DNA of 64,000 nucleotides from Cephalotus follicularis (taxonomy: Eukaryota; Streptophyta; Magnoliopsida; Oxalidales; Cephalotaceae): contig BDDD01001956.1 in NCBI GenBank assembly GCA_001972305.1, positions 186,001-250,000 on the forward strand, given 5' to 3'. Below the pieces are notes generated by a model. It was not told the origin of the DNA, made no database searches, and was given only the letters and a program-made list of their open reading frames with translations. This document shows, in pieces, positions 36,101 to 47,441 of this stretch; the first letter of the stretch is position 1; each line of letters opens with the position of its first letter. The position numbers were made by a program, and so were the translations under genes.

Positions 36101-37344
36101 ATACCCACCATCAAACACGAAAACCAACTGTCTTACAAAAAGGAAAAAATGAGGCTACCTCTGCATCCGACGCCTTAAATCAGTTCCACAAAGCTTGTGC
36201 TTGTTGAATGACAACAGATATAGGAGATTGGACTCAAGTCCACGGATCCCTTAAGCTCAGCTTCAATGGCAAGTGAAGTGGTGTTGTAGATGCAAGTGAA
36301 TGAAGCTTCAAATCTTCTCCGATACTGGTTGGTGTCGACAGTGAGCAAGAGGGATGCAGGTTATGTTTGTGTATTGATGTCTTGTATGTATCTCGTATAT
36401 AGAAGATGTGTGTAGTTATATGTCCAGTAAAGTGAAGATAAGGAAAAAGAGGGTGAGTGGCTACGGGAGAGAGTTGTGTTGTGAGGAGATACGAGTTACG
36501 TCGTGTTTGTTTAGTAACGATGTGAGAAAAAGTGATTTTTGAAAAAAAATGTAAGATGTGTTGGGTTGAAACTGTTTGATAATACTGTATAAAAAAGTAT
36601 TTTTATACTAAACGTTTTCTATTACTCACCAATGCTGTACAGATGCACTCATCAAATCCAAATACAAAGAAATATATAAAATTGATACTTAATAAAGAAT
36701 GAATTACTACACTAACACAATTAACAATTTGATTCTCATCTAAATGTGTTGTAAATAAAATTTTCAATAACACTGTCACTTTGGGTGTCAACTGCCTCTA
36801 CCATTCTACAATATTGAAATAATCAAAATCTATGCATGCATTGTAGCACATCATCCACAATCTTCCCTGTTATTATCAACCGTCCGAATCAACCACCACT
36901 CCCACCATCTGAAACAAAGCGCCAACCTGTCCACCAAAATTGAAACCCACAACAGCCGTTACCACCTACACAAAACCTTCAACACAATCACCAGTAAAAT
37001 AACACACCCATAGACCACATCCCAAACTTGTAATCCAGCGATACAAACGACCTAAAAATCATCAACAAATAACAAGAATCGAACACAAGAACAAACAAAT
37101 TATACCATACAGTACACCACCAAGGCCTATTAACAAACCACCATACCCAAAATCAATAACCAAATACAGAGTCATACCCACAACTCAAACGAAATCAAAA
37201 AACAAAAAGTAAAATCGAACGAATCGAAACCCATGACACACCCGACATACCATTACACCTCAACGCCTTCACCAAAACACAAGGCCACGAAACCAAAACC
37301 CACAGCATCCGTGAATGAAACCAAACCCACTTACCCAAATCACT
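36101..37344. other. Unit-1-specific insert with odd base composition
   Basis: Absent from unit 2, where the corresponding place is about 65 bp. It includes a minus-strand open frame of about 60 codons (36,365-36,175, containing RRFEASFTCIYNTTSLAIEA) that I do not recognise, a scrap similar to the end of the neighbouring MITE (about 36,497-36,610), and a strongly G-poor, C- and A-rich tract at 36,830-37,335. Confidence 0.45.
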
Positions 37345-38346
37345 AAGGCTCTGTGTTGGTAACGTTGTGTATTTCGTAAAAATGATTTTTTAAAGTAATT
37401 TTAGTAAAAGTGCTTTTATGAAAAATATTGTAAGTAAGTTGAAAAGTGTTTCTGAAGTAAATATGTGTTTGGTAAAAATATTTTTGAAACCGCTGTAGAC
37501 ATTTTAAATGATTGAAATGGACATGAAATTATAAATGTTATATAAATATATGGTTGACAAAATCACTTTTCGAACTGACCTCACCAGACCAGTTTAAAAA
37601 GTGTTTTTGCTCTTTTTAAAAACAAAAATACTTTTACTAAAAGTACTTTTGTTGAAACTTTACAAACACTAATTTAAGAAAAAAGTGATTTTGGGGAGGA
37701 AGTGATTTTGACGTTTATTACAAAACGTTTTTTTTTTGTTACACAGTTAGGAAAAAGCGCATTTGGTGGAGGCAACGCAATAAAAACGAGCCCATGGACT
37801 GGTTCTAAAGTGATTCGTGTTGCCCAAAATGTCTCAACACATGTGGTGCAACCAAAAGTGATCCCACGCTCTCAAATCAAATCGCCAAAAGGAAAACCAA
37901 CCCATAAAAAAAATATCTCAGCGTCAACTACCAGTTATTTATGCTTTGATTGATATTAATTAGTACGATTATCAGTAAAAGAACGAGTACAATTAATTTC
38001 ATGTTAATTTTTAATTTTTAATATAATTATAAATTTTGAGTATTTTTATTTAAGTGAAATAAATAAAATGTTATATTATATAAATATGTAAAAACTAAAT
38101 AAATAAATAAATAATCAAATTATAAATACTATAATTTTATATCTATTTTAATAAATTTATACATTTATAATAATATCATAAAAAGATTTATTAAATACAT
38201 AAATGATACTTTTTTTTTTGTTAGAAATCACTTTTTCGTACAGCATTACTAAACAATTTCAGTTACAACACAACATTTTTTCACAACATTTTTACTCACA
38301 GCACTGTGCTCAATATTTTTTATTGTAACATTACCAAAGAGAGCTT
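37345..38346. mobile_element. 1.0-kb nonautonomous hAT-like DNA transposon
   Basis: Imperfect terminal inverted repeats: AAGGCTCTGTGTTGGTAAC at the left and the complement of TTACCAAAGAGAGCTT at the right. Flanks AATCACT (left) and AATCATT (right) match at 6 of 7 bases, a probable decayed target duplication. Subterminal regions are rich in AAAAGTGNTTTT-like motifs. No transposase frame. It lies in the unit-1-specific insert of the tandem duplication. Confidence 0.75.
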
Positions 38347-39290
38347 AATCATTCGCTAAATAATAGAGCCAAGATGTAACAAACCCTACTGCATAATAAA
38401 TATTTCAAGGTATTATATATAGGTTATAGATAATCTAATAATAGCTTTAACATAGTAAACACGTAACATGTCCCTATTCAGAAGATATGTCAAACCTTAA
38501 TAAAGAGTTTTGTAGATGTAGAAAACTGGTCATTTTCTATTATTACAAGAAAAATCAACCCACAATACAACACCTATGCGTGAATGCTATTTATTTATTT
38601 ATTTTTCTTTGTGACAAATTAGGTAATGAAGTATTAAAAGAATGTTCTACCACTGCCCTCACTGGAGAAGATGCCATTGAGCCATTTTGTCTTTGCAATG
38701 TCCTTTGGATCACAGAGGATTCTAAACAGACCTCTCATCTCAACAGTTTATGATACCATAACACGATTCCAGACTTGCCAAACTTTATCTCCATAACAGG
38801 ATAACCTTCAGATTTGAATCTGATAAGTCAGTATCTTGCACTTTATATATATTTTATAGCCCATGCATAAAGTTAAAGCCATGTTGCATCACTCTCAGTT
38901 TCATTTTACCTATGGCTGCATCATTGGGAAGAAAGTCCAGTTGTTGCCAGGCCTAGCTTCCTTCCCAGCAACCTTTTCATTGGCCCACCACTTTGAGCTG
39001 ACGATCGGCTTATCTGAGACTTCTCCCTTTGTGTTATCAAAGTTGAACTCTTTAGTTGATCCTAAAGTGATGGAACGATGTTTTTGATAGCTATACTCAT
39101 CTTCTGTTTCTCCTGAAGCCTTCTCAGGCTTGTCATCAGATGTTTCCACAATCACTAGCTTACAATAATTTTTGCTATCCATTGATATCCCATTTCTTTC
39201 TGTTTGGCCTTCGAATCCTACGTCCTGTGGACATTCTGACACAATTCCAGAAGTTGGCAATGGTTTGATATCAAGACAACATGCAACATC

Positions 39291-39781
39291 TGTTAGAATA
39301 TTTTCTATCGTAGACTTATATTAATTGGGTATTTATTATTAAATAAAATCAGGTTGACTATTGGTCTAATAAAGTGGGACATACATATTCTAAATAGTCG
39401 TATATGGACTGGCTAGTGTGGACTGTAGTAAACTAATTAGGCTTTTGATGAGCGAGCCCATTAGATTACTAATAAGGATTATATAAATAGCTACGTCTCC
39501 TCTCTTAACCCTAACAATCTTGATACAATAGAAAATACACATACGGCATAAAAAAGAGATAGGCGGCTATCTTCTTATGTATTACGGTGTCTCATCGAGC
39601 CAGTGTTTCAGGGAATTAAGAGAGCTGTACCTTGTTTAATCAGGATCACTACAGATTTCCGCTGCTTATTATGGATCCTAAACAATGTACGATTTCTATC
39701 ATTGTTATTTAGGTGTTTCTATTTTATCTAAGGAGATCCTAGGGATTGATAAATTGATCAGGTATACAATTTTATCTTACA
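39291..39781 (+). repeat. 5' LTR of the copia element
   Basis: 491 bp, TGTTAG...TTACA. It contains a TATATAAATAG promoter motif at about 39,481. It pairs with 46,335-46,807; one 18-bp length difference. Confidence 0.93.
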
Positions 39782-39939
39782 TGTGGTATCAGAGAGACCT
39801 TAGATTAGAATTGAAATCCTAATCAAGTTAAAGAAATAATTGTGTATGATTTATGATTTGGGTGTGACTTTGTTTTTGTATAAAACTGCTGCTTTAGGGT
39901 TTAACATAAATCATGAAGAAAAAAAAAATTCTCGCGCGA

Positions 39940-40200
39940 AAGCCATTGATGTTTTTATAAGGAATTGACCTGTAACTTTTGAACTAAAGACATCGATGTC
40001 TTTGGTGAAAGACATTGATGTCTTTGTGATTTTTTGACCGGAAATTTTTTGAACGAAAAATATCGATGTCTTCTGAAAGGACATCGATGTCTTTGTGCCC
40101 TGTTGATATAACATCGACGTTTTCCCTTCAAGACGTAGATGTCTTTGTGTCTTGTTGCTATAACATCGACGTTTTCCTTCAAGACGTCGATGCCTTTGGA
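39940..40200 (+). repeat. Array of palindromic GACATCGATGTC-like motifs in the copia leader
   Basis: Between primer site and gag, about seven copies of a motif near AAGACATCGATGTCTT (a perfect 16-bp palindrome in its best form, 39,987-40,002) recur at uneven 15-60 bp spacing, with variants ACATCGACGTTTT. Confidence 0.8.
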
Positions 40201-43200
40201 AAAGTTTTGATTGTTTAAATGCGCATACAGACAGTAATATATTCGGTATTGTGATATTGCATGCGTATACATTCAATTATTAAAATACTTAAACAATGTA
40301 ATTGGCATGACTTGTGATTTTAGGGACAATTCAGGCCCCCATTCTGTCCATCATTCTAAAATCACACTATGGTTTGGTGAGGGTAATATAAAGCATACTC
40401 CTGTATTAAATAGTTTCATGGTTTAGTCAAGATGTAGTCACCAAAGTGGCCTTATTGGTTGGATTTGTGATGTCTATCTAATACGACGGTGGAGTTTCTC
40501 TAATTCTTGTGCATGATCATACGCCCAAAGGTGGTGGTTGTGTATTGGAATCAAGAGGGTACATATGGAGCATATGGTTGGGAATTGACTAGTCATGGAA
40601 ACCTATACACCCAAAGGTGGTGGGATGTCTATGGTTAGAATATATTCTCATGGCCGCTTCTATGTAAAAGTTTTGCAACTGCATGTTATGCATTCGCCCA
40701 AAGGTGTTTGTATGGTGATGCCTACGGACTTTCATGTGTGCTTATACGGTTTCAAGTGACACATTTTTTACTCTCATTGTGCTAATATTATACATTGCTT
40801 ATTTTAAAGTCACCTTCTCTGTCAACAACAATATGGTAACTATTGACGTCCTCACTGGGTCGAACTTCAAGAAGTGGAAGGAAGACATAGAGTTTGCTAT
40901 GGAAATGGCAGATGTAGATCTTTCACTTGTTACGGATAAACCTGGGGACTTGACTGTCGCTAGCACTGATGATGAGAAATTAGTGCATGCTGCGTGGATG
41001 AAAAGTAATCACATTTGTCTACTGTCCATGAGAAGGTCGATCTTGGATCACCTGAAAAGTGGCTTGCCGACTGATTGCACTGCTAAGGAACTGATGACTG
41101 CAATCAATGAAAGGTATCGTGTTTCATCGAATGCTGATATAGGGTCTCTACTGCAAGTACTCTTCAACATGAAGTATGATGGTAATGGAGGGGTTAGAGA
41201 CTATGTTATTCGTATGGTGGATTATCAGACTAAGCTGAAGGCACTTAAAGTTGATCTTCAAGATACTTGCATTGTGCACCAAGACTTGAACACTCTTCCT
41301 CCTGAATTCAGCATCATTAAGACCAATTACAACTCTCAAGATGAATCGTGGTCTATCAATGATTTGATTTCTAGGGTTGTTGCTGAGGAGGAAAAGCTAA
41401 AGAAGGATAAATGTCAAGTTGCTCTATATGTAGCTGGTTCCAATTCTCATAAAGGTAAGAAGTCCAAAACTTATACTAATAAAGTTGCTCATAGAACCAC
41501 TAAGGAGCCTGGTCAGTCTAGTAATATGGGTCCAAATAAAGTTTTTTTTAAGAAAAATGGTGACCACTGCTTCTTTTGTAAGAAGAAAGGTCACATGAAG
41601 AAGGATTGTCTAAAGTACAAATCTTGGTTGGCCAAACGTGAGAATACAGGGGTTCATAAATCGGAGGAAGCCAAATAAGGCTGAGTCGAAACTCACAGTT
41701 GGAAACAATAAAGATGCAGACGTAGAGTTCGTGGGAGATGTTAATTTAGTTTTAGATTCTGGTTTTAAATTAATGTTAAGAAATACACTTTATGTACCGT
41801 CCTTTAGACGGAATTTAATTTATGTTTCCTTGTTAGACAATCTTGGCTTTGAATTTGAAATAAAGAACTCTGCGGTTAATCTCTTTTTCAATTCAAATAT
41901 GGTTGGCCATTGCACATTGTCTCGTGGACTATATAGAGTGTGTTTGACTCCCGATGATATCTATGTCTGCTATAATGTTAACAACATTGCATCTAAAAGA
42001 CCCTTACCTAAGGAACAATCTTTCATGTTATGGCATAAAAGACTTGGCCATATCTCTAGGGAAAGAGAAGAGAGGCTGATAAAGTCTGACATCCTACCTA
42101 CTCTTGAATTCAGTGACCTAGAGACATGTATAGATTGCTGTAGGGGCAAAATGATCAAGATAAAGAAGAAAACGGTAATCCGTAGTACTGATGTATTAGA
42201 AGTGATTCATACGGACATCAGTGGACCATATTCAGCCACATTATGTAGAAATTTTTATTTCATTACGTTCATTGACGACTATTCCCGATATGGTTATTTG
42301 TTCTTGATTAAGGAAAAGTCTCAAGCTCTTGAGAAATTCAAGATCTTTCAGACTGAAGTTGAGAAACAGTTGGGAAAAGTCATAAAAGTGGTTAGATCTG
42401 ACAGGGGTGGTGAGTATTATGACAGACATGGGGATGCTGGAAAGCTTAAGGGCCCATTTGCCAAATACTTGGAGGATTGTGGGATAGTTGCTCAATTTAC
42501 TATGCCTGGAAGTCCTGAGCAAAATGGAGTCGCTGAAAGGCGTAACTGGACTCTTATGGAGATGATGAGGAGTATGATTAGTAGGACAAATTTGCCTAAG
42601 TTTCTTTGGGGTGGAGCATTGAAAACAACCCTTTATATTCTAAACAGAGTTCCAAGTAAAGCCGTTGCACTTACTCCTTTTGAGTTATAGACTGGACATA
42701 AACGTAGTCTTAATCATCTTAGAGTTTGGGGTTGTCCTGCATAGGTGAAATTGTACACTCCAAACTTAAATAAGCTGGATTCGAGATCTGTTCGTTGTTT
42801 CTTTGTTGGTTATCCAGATCATTCGAAAGGATACCGTTTCTATAACCCATACGGAGGCACTAGAATTGTGGAGTCACAGACAGTGAAGTTTTTAGAGTTC
42901 GATGTAGCCGAACTGGGTGATTGTTCTAAAACGATTGAAGATGGTAGAGATGAAACGGCGACTGTATCTTTTTCTTTACCTACCAAAATTAATGTTGAGC
43001 CTATTACACATACAGTTACACCTGTTGAGGTTGAGACACCTGTTCAAGAGCCTATTGTTGATACCGTACCTACGGATGTTATTCAGACACAGGATGTAGT
43101 AGTAGAGGTTCCAGTCAGGAGATCGACTAGTGAGAGAAGATCGGTGATACCGCTTTGCTATAAGATCTACTTGGGAGAAAGTGATTATGATATCGGTTGT

Positions 43201-44328
43201 GTAATCGACCCATTGACTTATTTGGATGTTGTTGCTAGTACTCAATCAGATTTGTGTATGGATGCAATGAAAGATGAGATGCAGTAAATGAGACATAATG
43301 GCGTTTGGGAACGTATTGAATTGCCTGAAGGCTGCAAACCTATTGGTTGTAAATGGGTTTATAAGACTAAAAGGGATTCCGAAGGGAAGGTTGAGAGGTT
43401 TAAAGCCAGACTGGTAGCCAAAGGATTTACTCAGAGAGAGGGAATAGACTATAATGGAACTTTCTCTCCAGTCTCTTCGAAAGACTCTCTCAGGGTAATT
43501 ATGGCATTAGTAGCTCATTTTGATTTGGAGTTACACCAGATGGATGTAAAAACCGCATTTCTGAATGGTAATCTTGATGAGGAGGTATATATGGTGCAGC
43601 CTGAAGGTTTTGCAGTTGAAGATGGTCATCTTGTTTGTAAACTCAAGAAGTCTATATATGGTTTAAAACAATCTTCCAGACAATGGTACTTCAGGTTTGA
43701 TGATGTTGTGACTTCTTTTGGTTTTAGAGAAAATCTTGTGGATCAATGTATATATCACAAGGTCAGTGGGAGCAAATTCATTATTCTTGTGCTCTATGTG
43801 GATGATATCTTGTTAGCAAGCAATATCTAGGCATGCTACATACGACCAAATAGATGTTGTCTAGTGAGTTTGACATGAAGGACCTTGGTAATGCTTCTTT
43901 TGTCCTTGGCATTCGTTCTCGCTATTTGTTGAGTCTATCTCAAAGGGCTTATATTGATCGTGTTTTGGAGATATTCAGTATGCTGGATTGCAAACCAGGG
44001 AATGTTCCTGTTCTCAAAGGTGATAAGCTGAATTTGTTACAGTGTCCTAAAAATGATGTTGAAAGGGAAGCCATGAAGAAAGTACATTATGCTAGTGCAG
44101 TTAGGAGCATTATGTATGCTCAAGTATGTACTAGGTCGGATATTGCTTTTTCAGTAGGACTTCTTGGCAGATATCAGTCTAATCCTGGTCATGATCATTG
44201 GGTGGCTGCTAAGAAGGTCTTACGATACTTGAAAGGAACAAGAGATTTTATGTTGACTTATAGACGGGTTGATGATCTACAGTTAGTGGGTTTTACAGAT
44301 TCTGACTTTGCTGGCTGAGGATGACAGG

Positions 44329-45195
44329 TAGAGTTGCAAGTGGGCCAGTTTGAACCGTGAAACCGGCCCGAACCGGCCCATGTGGTCCTTGAACCGGCCC
44401 GGACCGTGTGCCAGGTGGCAGATCCGTGGTTAAACCTGCCCTTGAGAGCGGTCCGGACCGGTTCAGAGTGTTCAGAACCGTTGAACCGGACCGAACCGGA
44501 CCGTGAACCGGAGATAGACGTCAACGCCTATGGTACACGTCAACGCCAAAGACAGCCACACACAAAAGGATTCTCAAATTTAAATGGATGTTAACGCACA
44601 AGGCAAATGAAATCAACTCAAATGACATTAGCGTCAACGTCATACATACGCGTCAACGTGAATAAAGCAAAAATCTAACAGAAGCTTATGATGTCAACGC
44701 AAAGAACCAAAGGTGTCAACGCATAAGGAGATAGACGTCAACGCCTATCATACACGTCAACGCCAAAAACAGTCACACACAAAAGGATTCTCAAATTGAA
44801 ATGGACGTTAACGCACAAGGCAAATGAAGTCAACTCAAATGACATTAGCGTCAACGTCATACATACGCGTCAACGTGAATAAAGCAAAAATCGAACAGAA
44901 GCTTATGATGTCAACGCAAAGAACCAAAGGTGTCAACGCATAAGGAGATAGACGTCAACGCCTATCATACACGTCAACGCCAATATGAACTGAACCGGCC
45001 CGGACCGGCCCTAACCGGCCAGCCTCGCTTACAGTTAAGGTTCACGGGCCGGTTCGGTTCTCACTTTTTAGCTCCACGAACCGGCCCGGCCCGGAACGTG
45101 AGAAAAGCGGGCCAGTTCAAGAACCGAACCGCCTTTCGCCGATCCTGAACGGTCCGGGCCGCGGTTCAGCCTGGCCCGGACCACTTGCAACTCTA
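44329..45195. mobile_element. 867-bp nonautonomous hAT-like element inside the copia element
   Basis: Perfect terminal inverted repeats TAGAGTTGCAAGTGG / CCACTTGCAACTCTA with an exact 8-bp target duplication ATGACAGG (44,321-44,328 and 45,196-45,203), the hAT hallmark. The subterminal regions are dense in AACCGGCCCGGACC-like repeats; the centre is a 217-bp tandem repeat (starts 44,511, 44,728, 44,945; about 2.2 copies) packed with GTCAACGC motifs. No transposase. Confidence 0.95.
44511..44985. repeat. 217-bp tandem repeat, 2.2 copies, in the hAT-like element
   Basis: Units start at GAGATAGACGTCAACGCC. Copies 1 and 2 differ at only about ten positions by eye. Each unit has many CGTCAACG or GTCAACGC words. 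Confidence 0.92.
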
Positions 45196-46334
45196 ATGAC
45201 AGGAAATCCACTTCAGGTTATGTTTTTATGATGGCAGGTGACAGTGTCTTGGAAAAGTGCAAAGCAGACGTTGATTACTTCTTCGACCATGCTAGCAGAG
45301 TTTGTAGCGTGCTATGGAGCAGCTACGCAGGCAGTTTGGTTCAGAAATTTTATGAGGACATTAACTGTTGTTGATTTTGTGTCTAGACCTATCCGGTTGT
45401 ACTGTGATAACAGCTCTGTTGTATTGTTTATTAATAATAATAAAGGTATCACAATGTTTAAACACATAGAGATAAAGTACTTGACCATCAAGGAAAATGT
45501 TAAGAATGGTGACGTTGCAGTAGAGCATATTAGTAAGATGATATGGTTGCTGATCCCTTGACTAAAGGCCTTCGTCCTTATATTTTTGAGAGACATGTAG
45601 TTAGCATGGACTTGGTTGCATCATGAGATGCGCTTGTTTAGTGGGAGTCAGTTATTTGTTTTTGCTCTATTTTTGGGTTTTCATCTGTACTGTTTTATCT
45701 TTTGATACTATATCGGATTATATTGACTATATCTTTTGCAATCAATTAAGTTGAATAAATTCAGTTTTTATTTCGACTACTTTGTTTAAACACATTGGTG
45801 TTTTACATGTTGACATGTCATATGTATAATTGTTTAAAGTCTTGAGATATATGTCAATCTTAAGCAAAGGCTGGGGCATTCAGTTATTGGCCTTAAAGAT
45901 ATGTCTTATGACACATAAAGATTTTCACGTGAAATAAAAATTAAAGACATACAGGTTCATTGAACCATATAGATTTTCTCTGGTGTGCCTGTGTCACTTA
46001 AGGAGAGAAAATTGGTGACCGACGATGGATAACACATAAGGAATTTGTAAAGTGTTATCAAATCGCCACACTACCATATTAAATTCATGTTAGTAGTGCT
46101 AAAGGCTTTCGTGACCATGGAAGGTCATGTATCGCTTAAAAAAAGCAGTTATCGCCATGATTCGGAGTTTGAGATTCTATGGGACATGATTGACTATTGG
46201 AACAGTGTCTAGACCAATATTTTTTTTATGCGCGCAAAACTTTGAAACTTAGCTGGCCTGTGTAATTGTTTTGATAAAATAAATATATCTATTTTTATTA
46301 TTATATAACAATTAATATAGCCCAAATGGGAGAA

Positions 46335-46807
46335 TGTTAGAATATTTTCTAATGTGGGCTTATATTAATTGGGTATTTATTATTAAATAAAACAAGACTG
46401 ACTATTGGTCTAATAAAGTGGAACACACATATTCTAAATAATCGTATATGGACTGGCTAGTGTGGGCTGTAGTAAACTAATTAGGCTTTTGATGAGCGAG
46501 CCTATTAGGTTACCAATAAGGATTATATAAATAGCTAGGTCTCCTTTCTTAACCCTAACAATTTCGACACAATAGAAAATACACATACGGCTGAAAAAGG
46601 GAATAGGCAGCTATCTTCTTATATATTACGGTGCATCATCGAGCCAGTGTTCTAGGGAATTAAGAGAGCTGTAATTTGCTTAATCATGATCACTACAGAT
46701 TTCCACTGCTTATCATGGATCCTGTCATTGTTATTTAAGTTTTTCTATTCTATCTAAAGAGATCCTAGAGATAGATAAATTGATCAGGTATACAATTTTA
46801 TCCTACA
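46335..46807 (+). repeat. 3' LTR of the copia element
   Basis: 473 bp, TGTTAG...CTACA, preceded by the purine-rich tract AAATGGGAGAA. Confidence 0.93.
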
Positions 46808-47441
46808 GCATCTTCGCCACTCAACTCGAAAGACACTCTGTGATCAATTACAACTTCTTCGTCCTTACATCCATTCTCTAAGTTGGCAAGGGATGCAAAC
46901 TCAGGAGTCTGATTCTCCAGAAGAAAAGCATCTCGAGAGGCAAGCCCAACACCGTCAGGTGTCAAAGATCCTGAACCCAAACACGCACCAGCTGGAGTCA
47001 GAGATCCAGAACCTAGCCTTGAACCCACGCCCACGCCATCCGGTGTCAACGATCCAGAACCCAGCCTTGAACCTAGACCCATGCCATCTGGTGTCAGTGA
47101 TCCAGAACCCAGCCTTGAACCCCACTTGTGAGTAGTATAATAATCAAATCCCAATAGCTTGGGAGCCTCTCCAATGCGTAACTAAGAATAGGGCGTCTAT
47201 CTGGGAAAGGAGTAGAGGCACCTGAAGTAGACATTGCTGAGCCTGGTGATATGAGGCGCCTATCTGGGCTTCCAGAGTATAATTGATAAGACTGGAACTC
47301 ATAATGGGATATTGACCCCGATGTTTCTTCGAGCACGTTTCTGGGAAGATGCCAGCAGTTGAGCAAATGGAACTTCAGGGGACGAAGGAGTAGTCACGGG
47401 AACAGATTCAGGTGGGGGAGTGAAAGGAGCAGTAGGTGGTG

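Larger units (their letters stand above)
39291..46807 (+). mobile_element. Ty1/copia retrotransposon, broken fossil
   Basis: Two LTRs (39,291-39,781 and 46,335-46,807) start TGTTAGAATA and end ACA. A TGGTATCAGAG primer site (initiator-tRNA-Met type) follows the first LTR and a purine tract precedes the second. Flanks ACATC/GCATC are a 5-bp target duplication with one change. Parts in copia order: gag with a CCHC zinc knuckle (about 40.8-41.6 kb), integrase (about 41.9-42.7 kb), reverse transcriptase (about 43.3-44.2 kb), RNase H (about 44.2-45.6 kb, interrupted by a hAT-like element). It is broken at several points, roughly half a dozen. LTRs differ by about 9% by hand count, suggesting an age of a few million years at usual plant rates. 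Confidence 0.95.
32020..47441. repeat. Tandem duplication unit 1 (transporter + HRGP), carrying insertions
   Basis: Collinear with 50,153-56,231. Noncoding flanks (for example 34.62-35.31 kb against 52.77-53.43 kb) differ by roughly 3% by hand count. Extra sequence in this unit: about 2.2 kb at 36.1-38.35 kb and the 7.5-kb copia element at 39,291-46,807. The left edge lies just after ACTTTGCAAG at 32,019; the right edge ends at GTAGGTGGTGA. Confidence 0.93.
38910..47441 (-). pseudogene. HRGP-family gene, copy 1: 5'-truncated and split by a copia element
   Basis: Host gene fragment matching copy 2 at 55,207-56,231. The 3' part (39,290-38,910, ending NNWTFFPMMQP and stop) and the middle part (47,441-46,808) flank a 7.5-kb retroelement. 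The first exon and start of exon 2 are missing because unit 1 ends at 47,441. Small deletions relative to copy 2 (one base near 47,177; about 14 bp near 47,310) shift the frame. It cannot make the full protein. The inserted element is on the opposite strand. Confidence 0.92.

Noticed and set aside
36497-36620. Second complete hAT-like MITE
   Set aside because: Only one end-like stretch resembles the 37,345-38,346 element; no second terminal repeat or target duplication was found, so only a scrap is claimed.
40734-45600. Domesticated host gene from the copia coding region
   Set aside because: The element has matching LTRs, a target duplication and multiple breaks; it behaves as an ordinary fossil, not a co-opted gene.
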